From assembly GCA_937915545.1 (NCBI GenBank), contig CALGIJ010000019.1, positions 372,001-436,000 on the forward strand: DNA of 64,000 nt, read 5' to 3'. This document shows positions 49,757 through 57,402 of this stretch, one piece after another. The stretch comes from an uncultured Desulfobacterales bacterium (GTDB lineage Bacteria; Desulfobacterota; Desulfobulbia; Desulfobulbales; Desulfocapsaceae). Numbering within the stretch: the stretch's first letter is position 1; each line of letters begins with the position of its first letter. Both the position numbers and the translations under genes were made by a program. The notes under the pieces are model-generated. The model did no database searches and had not been told where the DNA came from. It saw only the letters and a program-made list of their open reading frames with translations.

Positions 49757-51619
49757 ATGTCCCGCAACAGTCCGTACCTTTCGCCGCTCCACGCTTCCCG
49801 GAAGGAGAGAGGCTCTTTCTCGGCGTTCATCGCCCCCTATCTCCTCCTCGTCGCGGTGGTCTTTGGCATCTCGCTGTCCTTTGGCTATTTCGCCGGCATC
49901 GATGAATACACCCTGACCTTTTCCGAGCGCTGGCCCTTTGTCGCGTTCAAGTTCTCCTTCGGCGGCTTTGGCCTCTACCTGCTTTCCTTCCGCTACGAAC
50001 TGCCCTTCCTGCTCCTCGCCTTCGCCGGGCTGCTCCACCTGATGCGGCCCGGCCTGGCCCGGGTGTTGGTGGCCATCGCGCCGGTGGTCGCCCTCTACCT
50101 CGGCATGGAGCTCTACTACATCGTCCTGCACAGCATCGTCAAGGCCGACGACCTGCTTCTTCTGCCAGAGGGTTTGGCGGTGGCGCCCCTGTGGGCGCAG
50201 CTGGCCTTCTACGCCGGCGTCGGCGGCTGGGTGGTGGCGCTGCTCTTTCTCCTTAAGCGCTCCCTGCGTCAGCTGATCGTTCCCGGTCTGCTCTGCGCCG
50301 CCGCTCTCGTGCCCCCGGCGGCGGCGGTGGTCGCCCCGGCCAGCTTCCTGAGCCTCGCCGACCGGCACGGCATCAACATCGTTCCCTGGTCGGACCGCTG
50401 GACGGTGATCCTCACCGGTCGGGCCACTTCGGCCATGCTTTTTGCCGCCGCCAAGCAGAAGGCCTTGGAGGAGCTGGCCCTGCTGCCGCTCCTCGACGAC
50501 TCCAGTCGAGACCCCCTGGTGCTCGGTGAGACCCTCGGCGAGAAACGCAATATCCACTTCATCGTCCTCGAATCCTTCCTCGATCCGGAGCAGTTCAAAG
50601 GACTGAAGTTCCACACTCCCCCGGCGCCGCCGGAGTTTGCCGAGCTGCGCCGAAAGATGCACGTCGCCACTTCGGCGGTGTTCGGCGGCGGTACCGCCCA
50701 GGCTGAGTTCGAGCTGCTCTGCGGCGTGCCCGCCCTCGAGCTGTACACTTCGGCGGAGTTTAACATGCTCAACGGCGCCAAGACGCCCTGCCTGCCGCAG
50801 TTGCTCTCCGGGGTCGGCTACCGGACCATCGCCACCCAGTCCTACAAGCCCGATTTCTTCAACTCAGAGAAGGCCTACAGGTCTCTAGGCTTCGAGGAGA
50901 TCCACTTTCCCACCGCGTATGCCGGGCAACGGCAAACCTATCTGCAGTATGACAATCGCGATGACTACATCTTCGACGGCGACCTCTTCAAGCAGAATCT
51001 CGCCTATGTCGCCAAGGTCATGGGGGAAGGGCGGCCGCTTCTCAACTACGTCCTCGGCACCTACGGCCATCTGCCCCACGAAATCGATTTCTCGCGCTTT
51101 CCCCACAAGGTCAAGATAGAAGGCGTCGATCGCAACAGCCAGACCGACCTGGCCATCAATCAGTTCTACTACCGCGCCGAGGCCCTGGCCGCATACGTCA
51201 AGGAACTCCGCCGGCTCGACCCGCGCGGGCTGATTGTCGTCACCAGCGATCACCTGCCGGCTCTCGACGGCGGGCCGCGCTTCTACGAGAAGTTCCGCTA
51301 TGCTCTGAGCGCCGGGGGCGAGTTCAAGGAAAACGTCTGGTTCTACTACGGCCCGGAGGAAAAGGGCACCGCCTGGCCGGACCACCACTACGAGTTTATG
51401 GACTTCATCCTCGACGTGCTCACTGAGCGGCGCATCTGCGACAAGATGGTTTGCAAGAACCGCGAGGCCTGGCCCCAGGAGAAGGCCACCGCGGAGTACA
51501 ACGCCATCATGAGGCGCGGCTCCGGCCTCGGCGGTGTTGCGCCGCCCCTTATGGCCGGCGAGGGAGCCGCGGCGCCGCTGGCACCGCCGGAGACCCCCTC
51601 CTCCCCCCAGGTGCAGTAA
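49757..51619 (+). CDS. LTA-synthase/MdoB-like membrane sulfatase-family phosphotransferase
   Basis: A 620-residue protein: five or so N-terminal TM helices (about 20-220), then an extracytoplasmic sulfatase-fold domain. Family residues can be located: E272 (IVLESFLDP), nucleophile T313 (FGGGTAQAEFELLCG), and D498-H499 (VVTSDHLPALDGG). Gram-positive relatives polymerise glycerol phosphate; Gram-negative MdoB/OpgB relatives transfer phosphoglycerol or phosphoethanolamine to periplasmic glucans or lipids. A surface or periplasmic glycan is therefore the likely acceptor. The C-terminal tail (about 590-620) is Pro/Ala-rich and probably disordered. The start is chosen from the promoter position; the ribosome site is weak. 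Confidence 0.88.
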   Translation: MSRNSPYLSPLHASRKERGSFSAFIAPYLLLVAVVFGISLSFGYFAGIDEYTLTFSERWPFVAFKFSFGGFGLYLLSFRYELPFLLLAFAGLLHLMRPGLARVLVAIAPVVALYLGMELYYIVLHSIVKADDLLLLPEGLAVAPLWAQLAFYAGVGGWVVALLFLLKRSLRQLIVPGLLCAAALVPPAAAVVAPASFLSLADRHGINIVPWSDRWTVILTGRATSAMLFAAAKQKALEELALLPLLDDSSRDPLVLGETLGEKRNIHFIVLESFLDPEQFKGLKFHTPPAPPEFAELRRKMHVATSAVFGGGTAQAEFELLCGVPALELYTSAEFNMLNGAKTPCLPQLLSGVGYRTIATQSYKPDFFNSEKAYRSLGFEEIHFPTAYAGQRQTYLQYDNRDDYIFDGDLFKQNLAYVAKVMGEGRPLLNYVLGTYGHLPHEIDFSRFPHKVKIEGVDRNSQTDLAINQFYYRAEALAAYVKELRRLDPRGLIVVTSDHLPALDGGPRFYEKFRYALSAGGEFKENVWFYYGPEEKGTAWPDHHYEFMDFILDVLTERRICDKMVCKNREAWPQEKATAEYNAIMRRGSGLGGVAPPLMAGEGAAAPLAPPETPSSPQVQ

Positions 51620-51696
51620 TTCCCGCATTCAGGTACGGGCGACCGACGTTGGCCCTGTATTCCTCCGCATTCCTCCCCTTGCTCTTCGCCCGCCGC

Positions 51697-53601
51697 TCAA
51701 CCGAGTTCGCGTGGCATGCCTGCCTGATAGACAATCTCTTTCTGCATGTCGTCGATACGCGCGAAGATCTCCTTAAGCAGCGTCTGCTCGATGCGGGTCA
51801 GCTTCTTGGGGTTGAGCTGGTTGTCGGCTGGCCGGTGTTCCTTGAGGATGGCGGTCACCTGGCGGGAGAAGCGCAACTGCATGAGGAAGGCATAGCCCTG
51901 CTCCATCTCGCGGCAGGTGTCCCCGGAAAGGAGGCGGCGCTGCTCGAGGAGGCGCAGGCGCTCGGTGGTGTTGGTCTCGGCGAAGCCGTGCTTGAGGGCA
52001 TGAATCCTGGCGAAATCGACGATCGGCACCATGACCTTCTTGATATTGAAGGTGTCGCGGTGTTCGCCTTTGGACTCCACCAGGAAGTTGCGGAAAAAAC
52101 CCAGCGGCGGTTTGAAATGCTGGGCGTTCATGGCGAGATAGCCGAGAAAGAGCGGCCACTCCTCGAGCTTCTCCTGGAGGTGCACGCGCAGCCGCTCGAC
52201 CAGGGTGGAGTCCCCGTAGGCGCAGCGAAAGTCAAAAAAGATCGAGCAGTTGAGGAGGTCTTCGGCGGAACCGAAGCGTATCCAGGAGCGGAAATACTCC
52301 TTCCAGGACGCGAGCGGCCGGCACCATTGCGGGTTCTGCGCCATGATTTCGCCGGGGCAGTAGCTGTAGCCGATGTCGTTCAGGGCGGCGCAGAGGCCCT
52401 TGCCCAGCTCGAGGAAGTAGGCCTGAGCGGCAGGCTCGTCGGCCTCGTCGCCATCGGCGTAGATGATGGCGTTGTCCTGATCGGTTTTCAGCGTCTGCTC
52501 CTTGCGTCCCTCGCTGCCCATGACCATCAGGGCGAAGGGCCGTGGCGGCGGGCCGAGGCGCTCGAGCAGCAGCGGCATGAGGCGGTGCAGGATGGCGTCG
52601 GAAAGGGTGGTCACCAGGCGGTTGAGGTGGGTCGCCTTGGCGCCGCCGGCGATAAGTGCCTCGACGATTCCCGGCAGCTGGCCATAGATGCGCTTCAAGG
52701 CGCCCTCGTCGGCGGCGGAGGTGACCTCGTTGAGCAGAAACAGCGGTGAGCGCCCCTGGGCGGCGAGGATGTCCTGACTGCTCAGTACCCCGATGACATG
52801 GCGTTCGTTATCGGTGATGCCAAGGTACTTGCGCTTTTCCTGCATCATGGTCAGCAGGGCCTCGAAGATCAGGGCATGACCGGGCAGGGTGCGCAGGGGG
52901 GTGGACATGATCCTGCCCACCGGGGCCTCGAGGTCGAGGCCCGAGGCGACCACCTTCTCGCGCAGGTCGTGGTCGGTAACGATGCCGAGATATTCGCCGT
53001 TGGGGGCGGTAACGAGGATGCTGCCGTGGTTACGCCGGCTCATCAGCGCTGCGGCCTGCTGCACCGGCAGGTCGAAGGGGCAGGAAAGCGGTTTTTGGGC
53101 GGCGAGTTCGAGGATTGGCCGGTTGAAGAAGGGCAGCCCTTCGTCGCCAGGCTGCAGTGCGGTGGCGACGATGGAGGCGTAGGAGCGGTCGAGCATCCTC
53201 TTGCCGAAGGTGTTGGTAAAGAATTCGAGGAACTGCGGATAGCCAGAGCAGAGTCTCAGAAAGTGCGGCTTGGCGAGCAGCAGGAAGTGGCACTCTTCGG
53301 TGGTGCGCAGCGAGCGAATGGCGAGCCCGTTGTTGATGAGCATGGAGATGCCGCCGAAGACATCTCCCTCGCCCATGAGGGTGGTGCTGGTCGGGCGGTC
53401 ATGGCGATCGAAATAGCGCTCCGCCGCGCCCTTATGGATGATATAGAGGGCCTCCACCGGGGATAGCCCCTGGGTGAAGAGCACCGCATCGGCGGGGTGG
53501 GCCACCGGCTGCAGCATCGTCGCGGCCTGTTCGACCTCTTCCTCGGGAAGAAAGGAGAACGGGGCGATGCGGGCGAGAAAGGTGGCTCGGGGTTCTTTCA
53601 T
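51697..53601 (-). CDS. Cyclic-nucleotide-type/CBS/DUF294 nucleotidyltransferase signalling protein
   Basis: A 634-residue cytoplasmic protein. It has a CAP_ED sensor (about 20-120, GEGDVFGGISMLINNG), a pair of CBS domains (about 165-290, HGSILVTAPNGEYLGIVTDHDLR and VIGVLSSQDIL), and a GlnD-like nucleotidyltransferase domain. The last carries MGSEGRKEQTLKTDQDNAIIYAD (about 400-425), followed by the DUF294 C-terminal helical domain. The NTase metal residues (GS...D-x-D) appear intact, so it may transfer a nucleotide to a partner protein. The partner is unknown, and the exonuclease often linked to this family is not adjacent. The frame continues far upstream into the EamA gene, but the domain starts at MKEPRATFLARIAPF, below a good promoter. 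Confidence 0.87.
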   Translation of the reverse strand: MKEPRATFLARIAPFSFLPEEEVEQAATMLQPVAHPADAVLFTQGLSPVEALYIIHKGAAERYFDRHDRPTSTTLMGEGDVFGGISMLINNGLAIRSLRTTEECHFLLLAKPHFLRLCSGYPQFLEFFTNTFGKRMLDRSYASIVATALQPGDEGLPFFNRPILELAAQKPLSCPFDLPVQQAAALMSRRNHGSILVTAPNGEYLGIVTDHDLREKVVASGLDLEAPVGRIMSTPLRTLPGHALIFEALLTMMQEKRKYLGITDNERHVIGVLSSQDILAAQGRSPLFLLNEVTSAADEGALKRIYGQLPGIVEALIAGGAKATHLNRLVTTLSDAILHRLMPLLLERLGPPPRPFALMVMGSEGRKEQTLKTDQDNAIIYADGDEADEPAAQAYFLELGKGLCAALNDIGYSYCPGEIMAQNPQWCRPLASWKEYFRSWIRFGSAEDLLNCSIFFDFRCAYGDSTLVERLRVHLQEKLEEWPLFLGYLAMNAQHFKPPLGFFRNFLVESKGEHRDTFNIKKVMVPIVDFARIHALKHGFAETNTTERLRLLEQRRLLSGDTCREMEQGYAFLMQLRFSRQVTAILKEHRPADNQLNPKKLTRIEQTLLKEIFARIDDMQKEIVYQAGMPRELG

Positions 53602-53734
53602 GGCGCAGTCCGGAGAGGGGGATGCGGGAAGCGCCTCTAGGCGCGGGCCGTGTTCTGGCCACTTCCTGCCTGCAAAGGGGAGCGCTGCCGCATTCGTCGG
53701 CAGGCGCAACCAGGCACCATCCGCTGGAGTGGGG

Positions 53735-53763
53735 AGCATACCAGTTTTGCAGAGAGGCAGCAA
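53735..53763 (-). promoter_or_regulatory. Promoter of the CAP/CBS/DUF294 gene
   Basis: On the minus strand, TTGCTG (53763-53758) is followed after 17 bases by TATGCT (53740-53735). The start near 53728 gives a leader of about 127 bases that includes the palindrome GCGCCTCTAGGCGC (53631-53644), about 30 bases before the ATG. Confidence 0.65.
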
Positions 53764-53828
53764 GAAAAGTGGGTTTCCCCTCTCTCGGGACTGTCCTCGC
53801 GGCGCCTGCGGCGGGTGGCTGAGGACGG

Positions 53829-54719
53829 TCAGCGCTGGGTGAGCAGTACACCGCCCATGATGGTCAGCGCCGCCACGCCCTGCAGCAGGGTGAAGGTCTC
53901 GCCAAGGAAGAGCCAGGCCATGATCACCGAAAACACCGGGATGAGGTTGACGAAGGAGGAGGCGCGGGCCGCCGGCACATGCTTCAGTGCGTAGTTGTAG
54001 AGACCGTAGGCGCCAAGGGTTATCACCGCGCCGAGATAGACCACCGCCAGGGTCGGGGCGAGAGGCAGGCTGTCCGGCACTTCGGTGAAGGGCAGGAAGA
54101 GCAGCGGCAGGTAGAAGAAACATCCGCACAGGGCCTGGAAGGCTGTGAGGAAGGCAGGGGAGTAGCGCCTGGTAAGGAACTTCATGGCGATGGTGTAGCC
54201 GGTGGCGCAGACCATGGCCAGCACTTCGAGGGTGTTGCCGAGCAGGGGGTTGGGGGCGTCTTCGCTGGGGGCGCTGAGGAGGGTCAGCCAGGCGACCCCG
54301 CCGCCGGCCACCGCCGCCCCGACCCAGGAGCGCCAGGTGGTTTTCTCCTTGAGGATGAGGGCGGCGGCAATCATCACCATGATCGGCAGCACCGCGGTGA
54401 TCAGCCCCGCCTGGGCGGCGCTGGTCTGCTCCACTGCCTTGGCCTCGAAGAGAAAGTAGAGGCAGGGCTCGCAGAGGGCCATGAAGAGGAGCAGCCGGTA
54501 GTCGCCGCGCCGGTAGGTGCAGCCGCGGTAGAGGCGCCGGGCGACGAGGAGAAAACAGCAGGTGGCGACGAGCATGCGCCCGAAGATGACCACCAGGGGA
54601 TCGTAGGTGCGAAAGGCGTACTTGAGGGCGATAAAGGAACTGGCCCACAGCACCATGGCGAGGATCAGGGCCAGGGTGGCAAAGTGGGCCGTTCGACCGC
54701 CGGGGGCGGAAAGGGTCAT
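53829..54719 (-). CDS. EamA (DMT-superfamily) transporter
   Basis: A 296-residue inner-membrane protein with ten TM helices in two EamA repeats (about 12-140 and 155-295). ALILAMVLWASSFIALKYAF and ARASSFVNLIPVFSVIMAWLFLGE are typical. Members export amino acids or other metabolites; the substrate cannot be told. The ATG at 54717-54719 begins just before TM1 but has no visible ribosome site. It stands between the lipoprotein gene upstream and the DUF294 gene downstream, all leftward. Confidence 0.88.
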   Translation of the reverse strand: MTLSAPGGRTAHFATLALILAMVLWASSFIALKYAFRTYDPLVVIFGRMLVATCCFLLVARRLYRGCTYRRGDYRLLLFMALCEPCLYFLFEAKAVEQTSAAQAGLITAVLPIMVMIAAALILKEKTTWRSWVGAAVAGGGVAWLTLLSAPSEDAPNPLLGNTLEVLAMVCATGYTIAMKFLTRRYSPAFLTAFQALCGCFFYLPLLFLPFTEVPDSLPLAPTLAVVYLGAVITLGAYGLYNYALKHVPAARASSFVNLIPVFSVIMAWLFLGETFTLLQGVAALTIMGGVLLTQR

Positions 54720-54792
54720 GGGCAAAGGACGACGAGGCCGGCGGACTCGCCGTGCGCCGCCCGGGGGCGGCGCGTCACGGGTCCGGGCAGGC

Positions 54793-55251
54793 TCAGTTCT
54801 GCAATACCCACTGGCCGGCGTCGTTGCGGCAGGCAGTGGTGTAGGTTTTTTCGGTGCGGCCGTCGATGGTGGCGAGGATCTCGGCGCGGCGGCAGGGGCG
54901 GGTCGGCTCCGATGGCGACACATAGGCCGGCTGCGGCGTTACCTTGTAGCTTCTGCCAGTATCGGGGTTGCGCCAGCTGGTCTGCTGACCGGAGGGCGCG
55001 AACTCGTAGGCGTGGTTGAGTTGGGTGCGATCATACTTGTCCATCTCGTTGCCGATGATGTAGCCGATCATGGTACCGACGAGGGCGCCAATCAGGGTCG
55101 CCTCCTTGTTGCGGCCGATGGCCTGACCGATGATGGCGCCGGAGCCGGCACCAAAGACTGCGCCCTGCTGGCCTTTACTGTATTCGTTGGCGCAGCCGCC
55201 GAGGGCCAGAAGCAGCGCCAAAACAACCATCAACGCCGTAGTTCTCATCAT
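54793..55251 (-). CDS. Glycine-zipper outer-membrane lipoprotein
   Basis: A 152-residue protein with a lipoprotein signal (lipobox LGGC, about residues 17-20). A glycine-zipper two-helix segment follows (about 30-68, GAVFGAGSGAIIGQAIG and IGALVGTMIGYIIGNEMD), as in SlyB and the 17-kDa rickettsial antigen. The C-terminal half is a small folded domain with two cysteines (RPCRRAEILATIDG and TTACRNDAGQW). The likely role is outer-membrane integrity. GGAG lies before two adjacent ATGs (55251 and 55248). A frame starting with TTG nine bases earlier is less likely. Confidence 0.85.
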   Translation of the reverse strand: MMRTTALMVVLALLLALGGCANEYSKGQQGAVFGAGSGAIIGQAIGRNKEATLIGALVGTMIGYIIGNEMDKYDRTQLNHAYEFAPSGQQTSWRNPDTGRSYKVTPQPAYVSPSEPTRPCRRAEILATIDGRTEKTYTTACRNDAGQWVLQN

Positions 55252-55348
55252 GTTCTCCAAAAAAGAGTAGTGGTGGCGGGGCCCCGCACTGAAGATCCCG
55301 CCTCAACAGGTAGTCATCGCCCCCCCACTTGGCAAGCGAAAAGATGCC

Positions 55349-56653
55349 TCAGTCGCTGGCTGAAGCCCCCTCCGGGGGATGGCTGCTGTCCGGGCGTGAC
55401 AGATCGAGGTTTCTGAAGAAGGGCGGGAGGTCGCTGGCCGCGGCGGGGGTATCCGGGGCTTGGGGGGCTTCCCCCCCCGGTGGCTGCAAGTCGCCGGACT
55501 GAGAACTCTCCTCGGGCGGCTGGCCAGGCTCTGGGATGGTGGAGGACCCCCCCTGGTCCTGGCCGAGTTCCGCTCCCTCGGGGGAGGTGGCCAGCGTCTG
55601 CAGCGTACGCTGCACGGCGACATACTCGTCACTGTACAGGCCGTCGACTCCCCCGGTTCCGAGCACGTTGGAGAGCATGGCTTCAAGCGGCGCGGCGGCT
55701 TGGCCGTCCCGCGCCAAGGCCAGGACGAGCAAGCCGTGGCGATGGGCCTCTTCAACATAGCCCGGGGGCAGAGGCATGGCGTGGCCGTTGGGGTCATGCA
55801 CCTTTGTCAGCGGCACTGCCAGGGCCATGGCGTAGGAGGCGACCACCTTGAGGCCGACGTTGGTGTACAGCCAGTCGTAATTATAGGGCGTCAGGCCGCC
55901 GCTCCCGCTGGCGACCATGGTCTCGCCGTCGTTGCTTGTGCCGACCATCTGCACCAGGGGCAGCTTCAGTCCCCCCGCGGCGAGGCCTTGGCGGTGAAGC
56001 TCCTGCAGTTCCTCGGGGTCGTAGCACTGCAGGTAGACCTTGTCCTCGGGGTAGGCATAGGCGAATTCTTTCATGGTGGCGAGGATGATGGCGCTCAACT
56101 CTCGCCCCTCCTGGCGATGAAACCAGGGCGAACGCGGTTCGACGACGAGGCCGAAGGCGCGGCCGAACAGACGCTCGAGGCCGCGCAGCAGGGCGAGATG
56201 TTCCCCCAGGGTGGCGATGCCGTCGCCGAGTCCGGCGGTCCCCGGTCCCGGCTGGGGACGGAGGCGCAGGCGCCGCACTTCGTCGAGGGTCAGGTCGATG
56301 AGATAATGGCTGCCGTCGCTCCGTTTCTTCTCGGGGAAGACGGTGGCGGCGTCGGTGCCTTGCTCAAGGGTCAGGGAACTGTAGACCACTGGCTGGTTGT
56401 CGGCGGTGAGGGCCACCGGCAGCAGGATGAGGTCGGAGCCGAGGGAGGCGAGCAGTGTCGAGGAGGCCAGGCCGTTTGCCGGTGGACCCTCCTTGCCGGC
56501 CGAAGTGGCGATAATGGTTGCCGCGGGCAGGGGTGTTGCCGCGAGGAGGGACAGCGTCATGAGACAGAGCAGGGCGATGCCGAGATACGCCGGGAGAGGG
56601 TTTTTCCCCTGCTGCGGGTGGGGAACCATGCGGTGGCGGTGAGCGTTGATCAT
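55349..56653 (-). CDS. GlpQ-like (glycerophosphodiester phosphodiesterase family) protein without active-site residues
   Basis: A 434-residue exported protein (signal peptide about 20-45). The fold is clearly GlpQ-like: HYLIDLTLDEVRRLRL, PWFHRQEGRELSA, DKVYLQCYDPEEL, YNYDWL and the C-terminal GVDGLYSDE all align with E. coli GlpQ from memory. The catalytic residues do not: the AHRG motif is ATSA (49-52), the metal pair E/D is L77/P79, and the HD is S92-S93; one Glu (VVEPR for PEIK) remains. It should therefore be enzymatically dead, perhaps a binding or scaffold protein. The tail (about 375-434) is Pro/Gly/Ser/Glu-rich and low-complexity. It lies 17 bases after the HAD gene. Confidence 0.85.
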   Translation of the reverse strand: MINAHRHRMVPHPQQGKNPLPAYLGIALLCLMTLSLLAATPLPAATIIATSAGKEGPPANGLASSTLLASLGSDLILLPVALTADNQPVVYSSLTLEQGTDAATVFPEKKRSDGSHYLIDLTLDEVRRLRLRPQPGPGTAGLGDGIATLGEHLALLRGLERLFGRAFGLVVEPRSPWFHRQEGRELSAIILATMKEFAYAYPEDKVYLQCYDPEELQELHRQGLAAGGLKLPLVQMVGTSNDGETMVASGSGGLTPYNYDWLYTNVGLKVVASYAMALAVPLTKVHDPNGHAMPLPPGYVEEAHRHGLLVLALARDGQAAAPLEAMLSNVLGTGGVDGLYSDEYVAVQRTLQTLATSPEGAELGQDQGGSSTIPEPGQPPEESSQSGDLQPPGGEAPQAPDTPAAASDLPPFFRNLDLSRPDSSHPPEGASASD

Positions 56654-56670
56654 GGCGGCGAGGTCTCTTA

Positions 56671-57402
56671 TCAGGGGGTGTCTGGTGGCAGGAGGTCGCC
56701 ACCCGTGAGCAGCGCGGCGAAACCGGCAATCGACGGGAAGCGATGCGAGGGCGTTGCGGCGGCAACGGAACTGGGTCGTGCGATATGGAGGAGGTGGCCG
56801 ATGCCATAGCGGGCTGCCTCCTCGAGGACCCGTTCCGAGTCGTCGACGAAGAGGGTCCGGTCCCTGTGGTGCGGGATATGGTCGCCCAGCTTGAGCCAAA
56901 ACTGCGGTTGCTCCTTGGCGAAACCGACCTCGAGGGAGGTCAGCAGCGAGGTGAAGCAGGGGGCGAGTCCGCTGCGCGCCATCTTGATGCGCAAGGCCTC
57001 GGGGTGGGCATTGGTCACCAGGTGCAGGGCCTTGCCCTGGCGGCGCATGGAATGAAGCGCCTCCTCAACCCCGGGGTGGACGGCGACCCTGTGGCCGATG
57101 GCCGCCTTTTCCGCGACGAGGTCTATGCCGAGCCGCTCCGACCAGTAGTGCAGGTCCGCCCACTGCAGGGTGTTCTGCACCGTCCTGTAGGTGGCCAGCA
57201 GCTGGCGCTGCGCCTCCTCGGGGGGCAGGCCATGACGGGCGGCGAAGATACCGGGGATGTGGTGCTCCCAGAAATAGTCGTCGAAGTGGCGGTCGAGCAG
57301 CGTGCCGTCCATATCGAGGAGCACGGTGTCGATATCAGCCCAGGAGGGAAGCACCCCCTGTCGCAGTTCAGACGGCAGCGGCGCGGAGACGTTCGAGTTC
57401 AT
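56671..57402 (-). CDS. yrfG: HAD-superfamily nucleotidase, YrfG-like (GMP/IMP 5'-nucleotidase)
   Basis: A 243-residue cytoplasmic phosphatase. Motif I is LLDMDGTLLD (nucleophile D30, acid D32), motif II is HLVTNAHPEALRIK, and motif IV is RTLFVDDSERVLEEAA. DNYFW-like DDYFWEHHIP and QNTLQWADLHYWSERLGID match E. coli YrfG closely, which removes phosphate from GMP and IMP. It overlaps the end of mfd by 35 bases and its ribosome site (AGGA) lies within mfd, so translation is coupled. The N-terminal 20 residues are an extension relative to E. coli. Confidence 0.9.
   Translation of the reverse strand: MNSNVSAPLPSELRQGVLPSWADIDTVLLDMDGTLLDRHFDDYFWEHHIPGIFAARHGLPPEEAQRQLLATYRTVQNTLQWADLHYWSERLGIDLVAEKAAIGHRVAVHPGVEEALHSMRRQGKALHLVTNAHPEALRIKMARSGLAPCFTSLLTSLEVGFAKEQPQFWLKLGDHIPHHRDRTLFVDDSERVLEEAARYGIGHLLHIARPSSVAAATPSHRFPSIAGFAALLTGGDLLPPDTP

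Noticed and set aside
53602..54648. A possible 350-residue N-terminal extension of the CAP/CBS/DUF294 protein
   Set aside because: The frame is open but crosses the EamA gene, reads as Arg/Pro-rich noise, and lies upstream of the promoter at 53735-53763.
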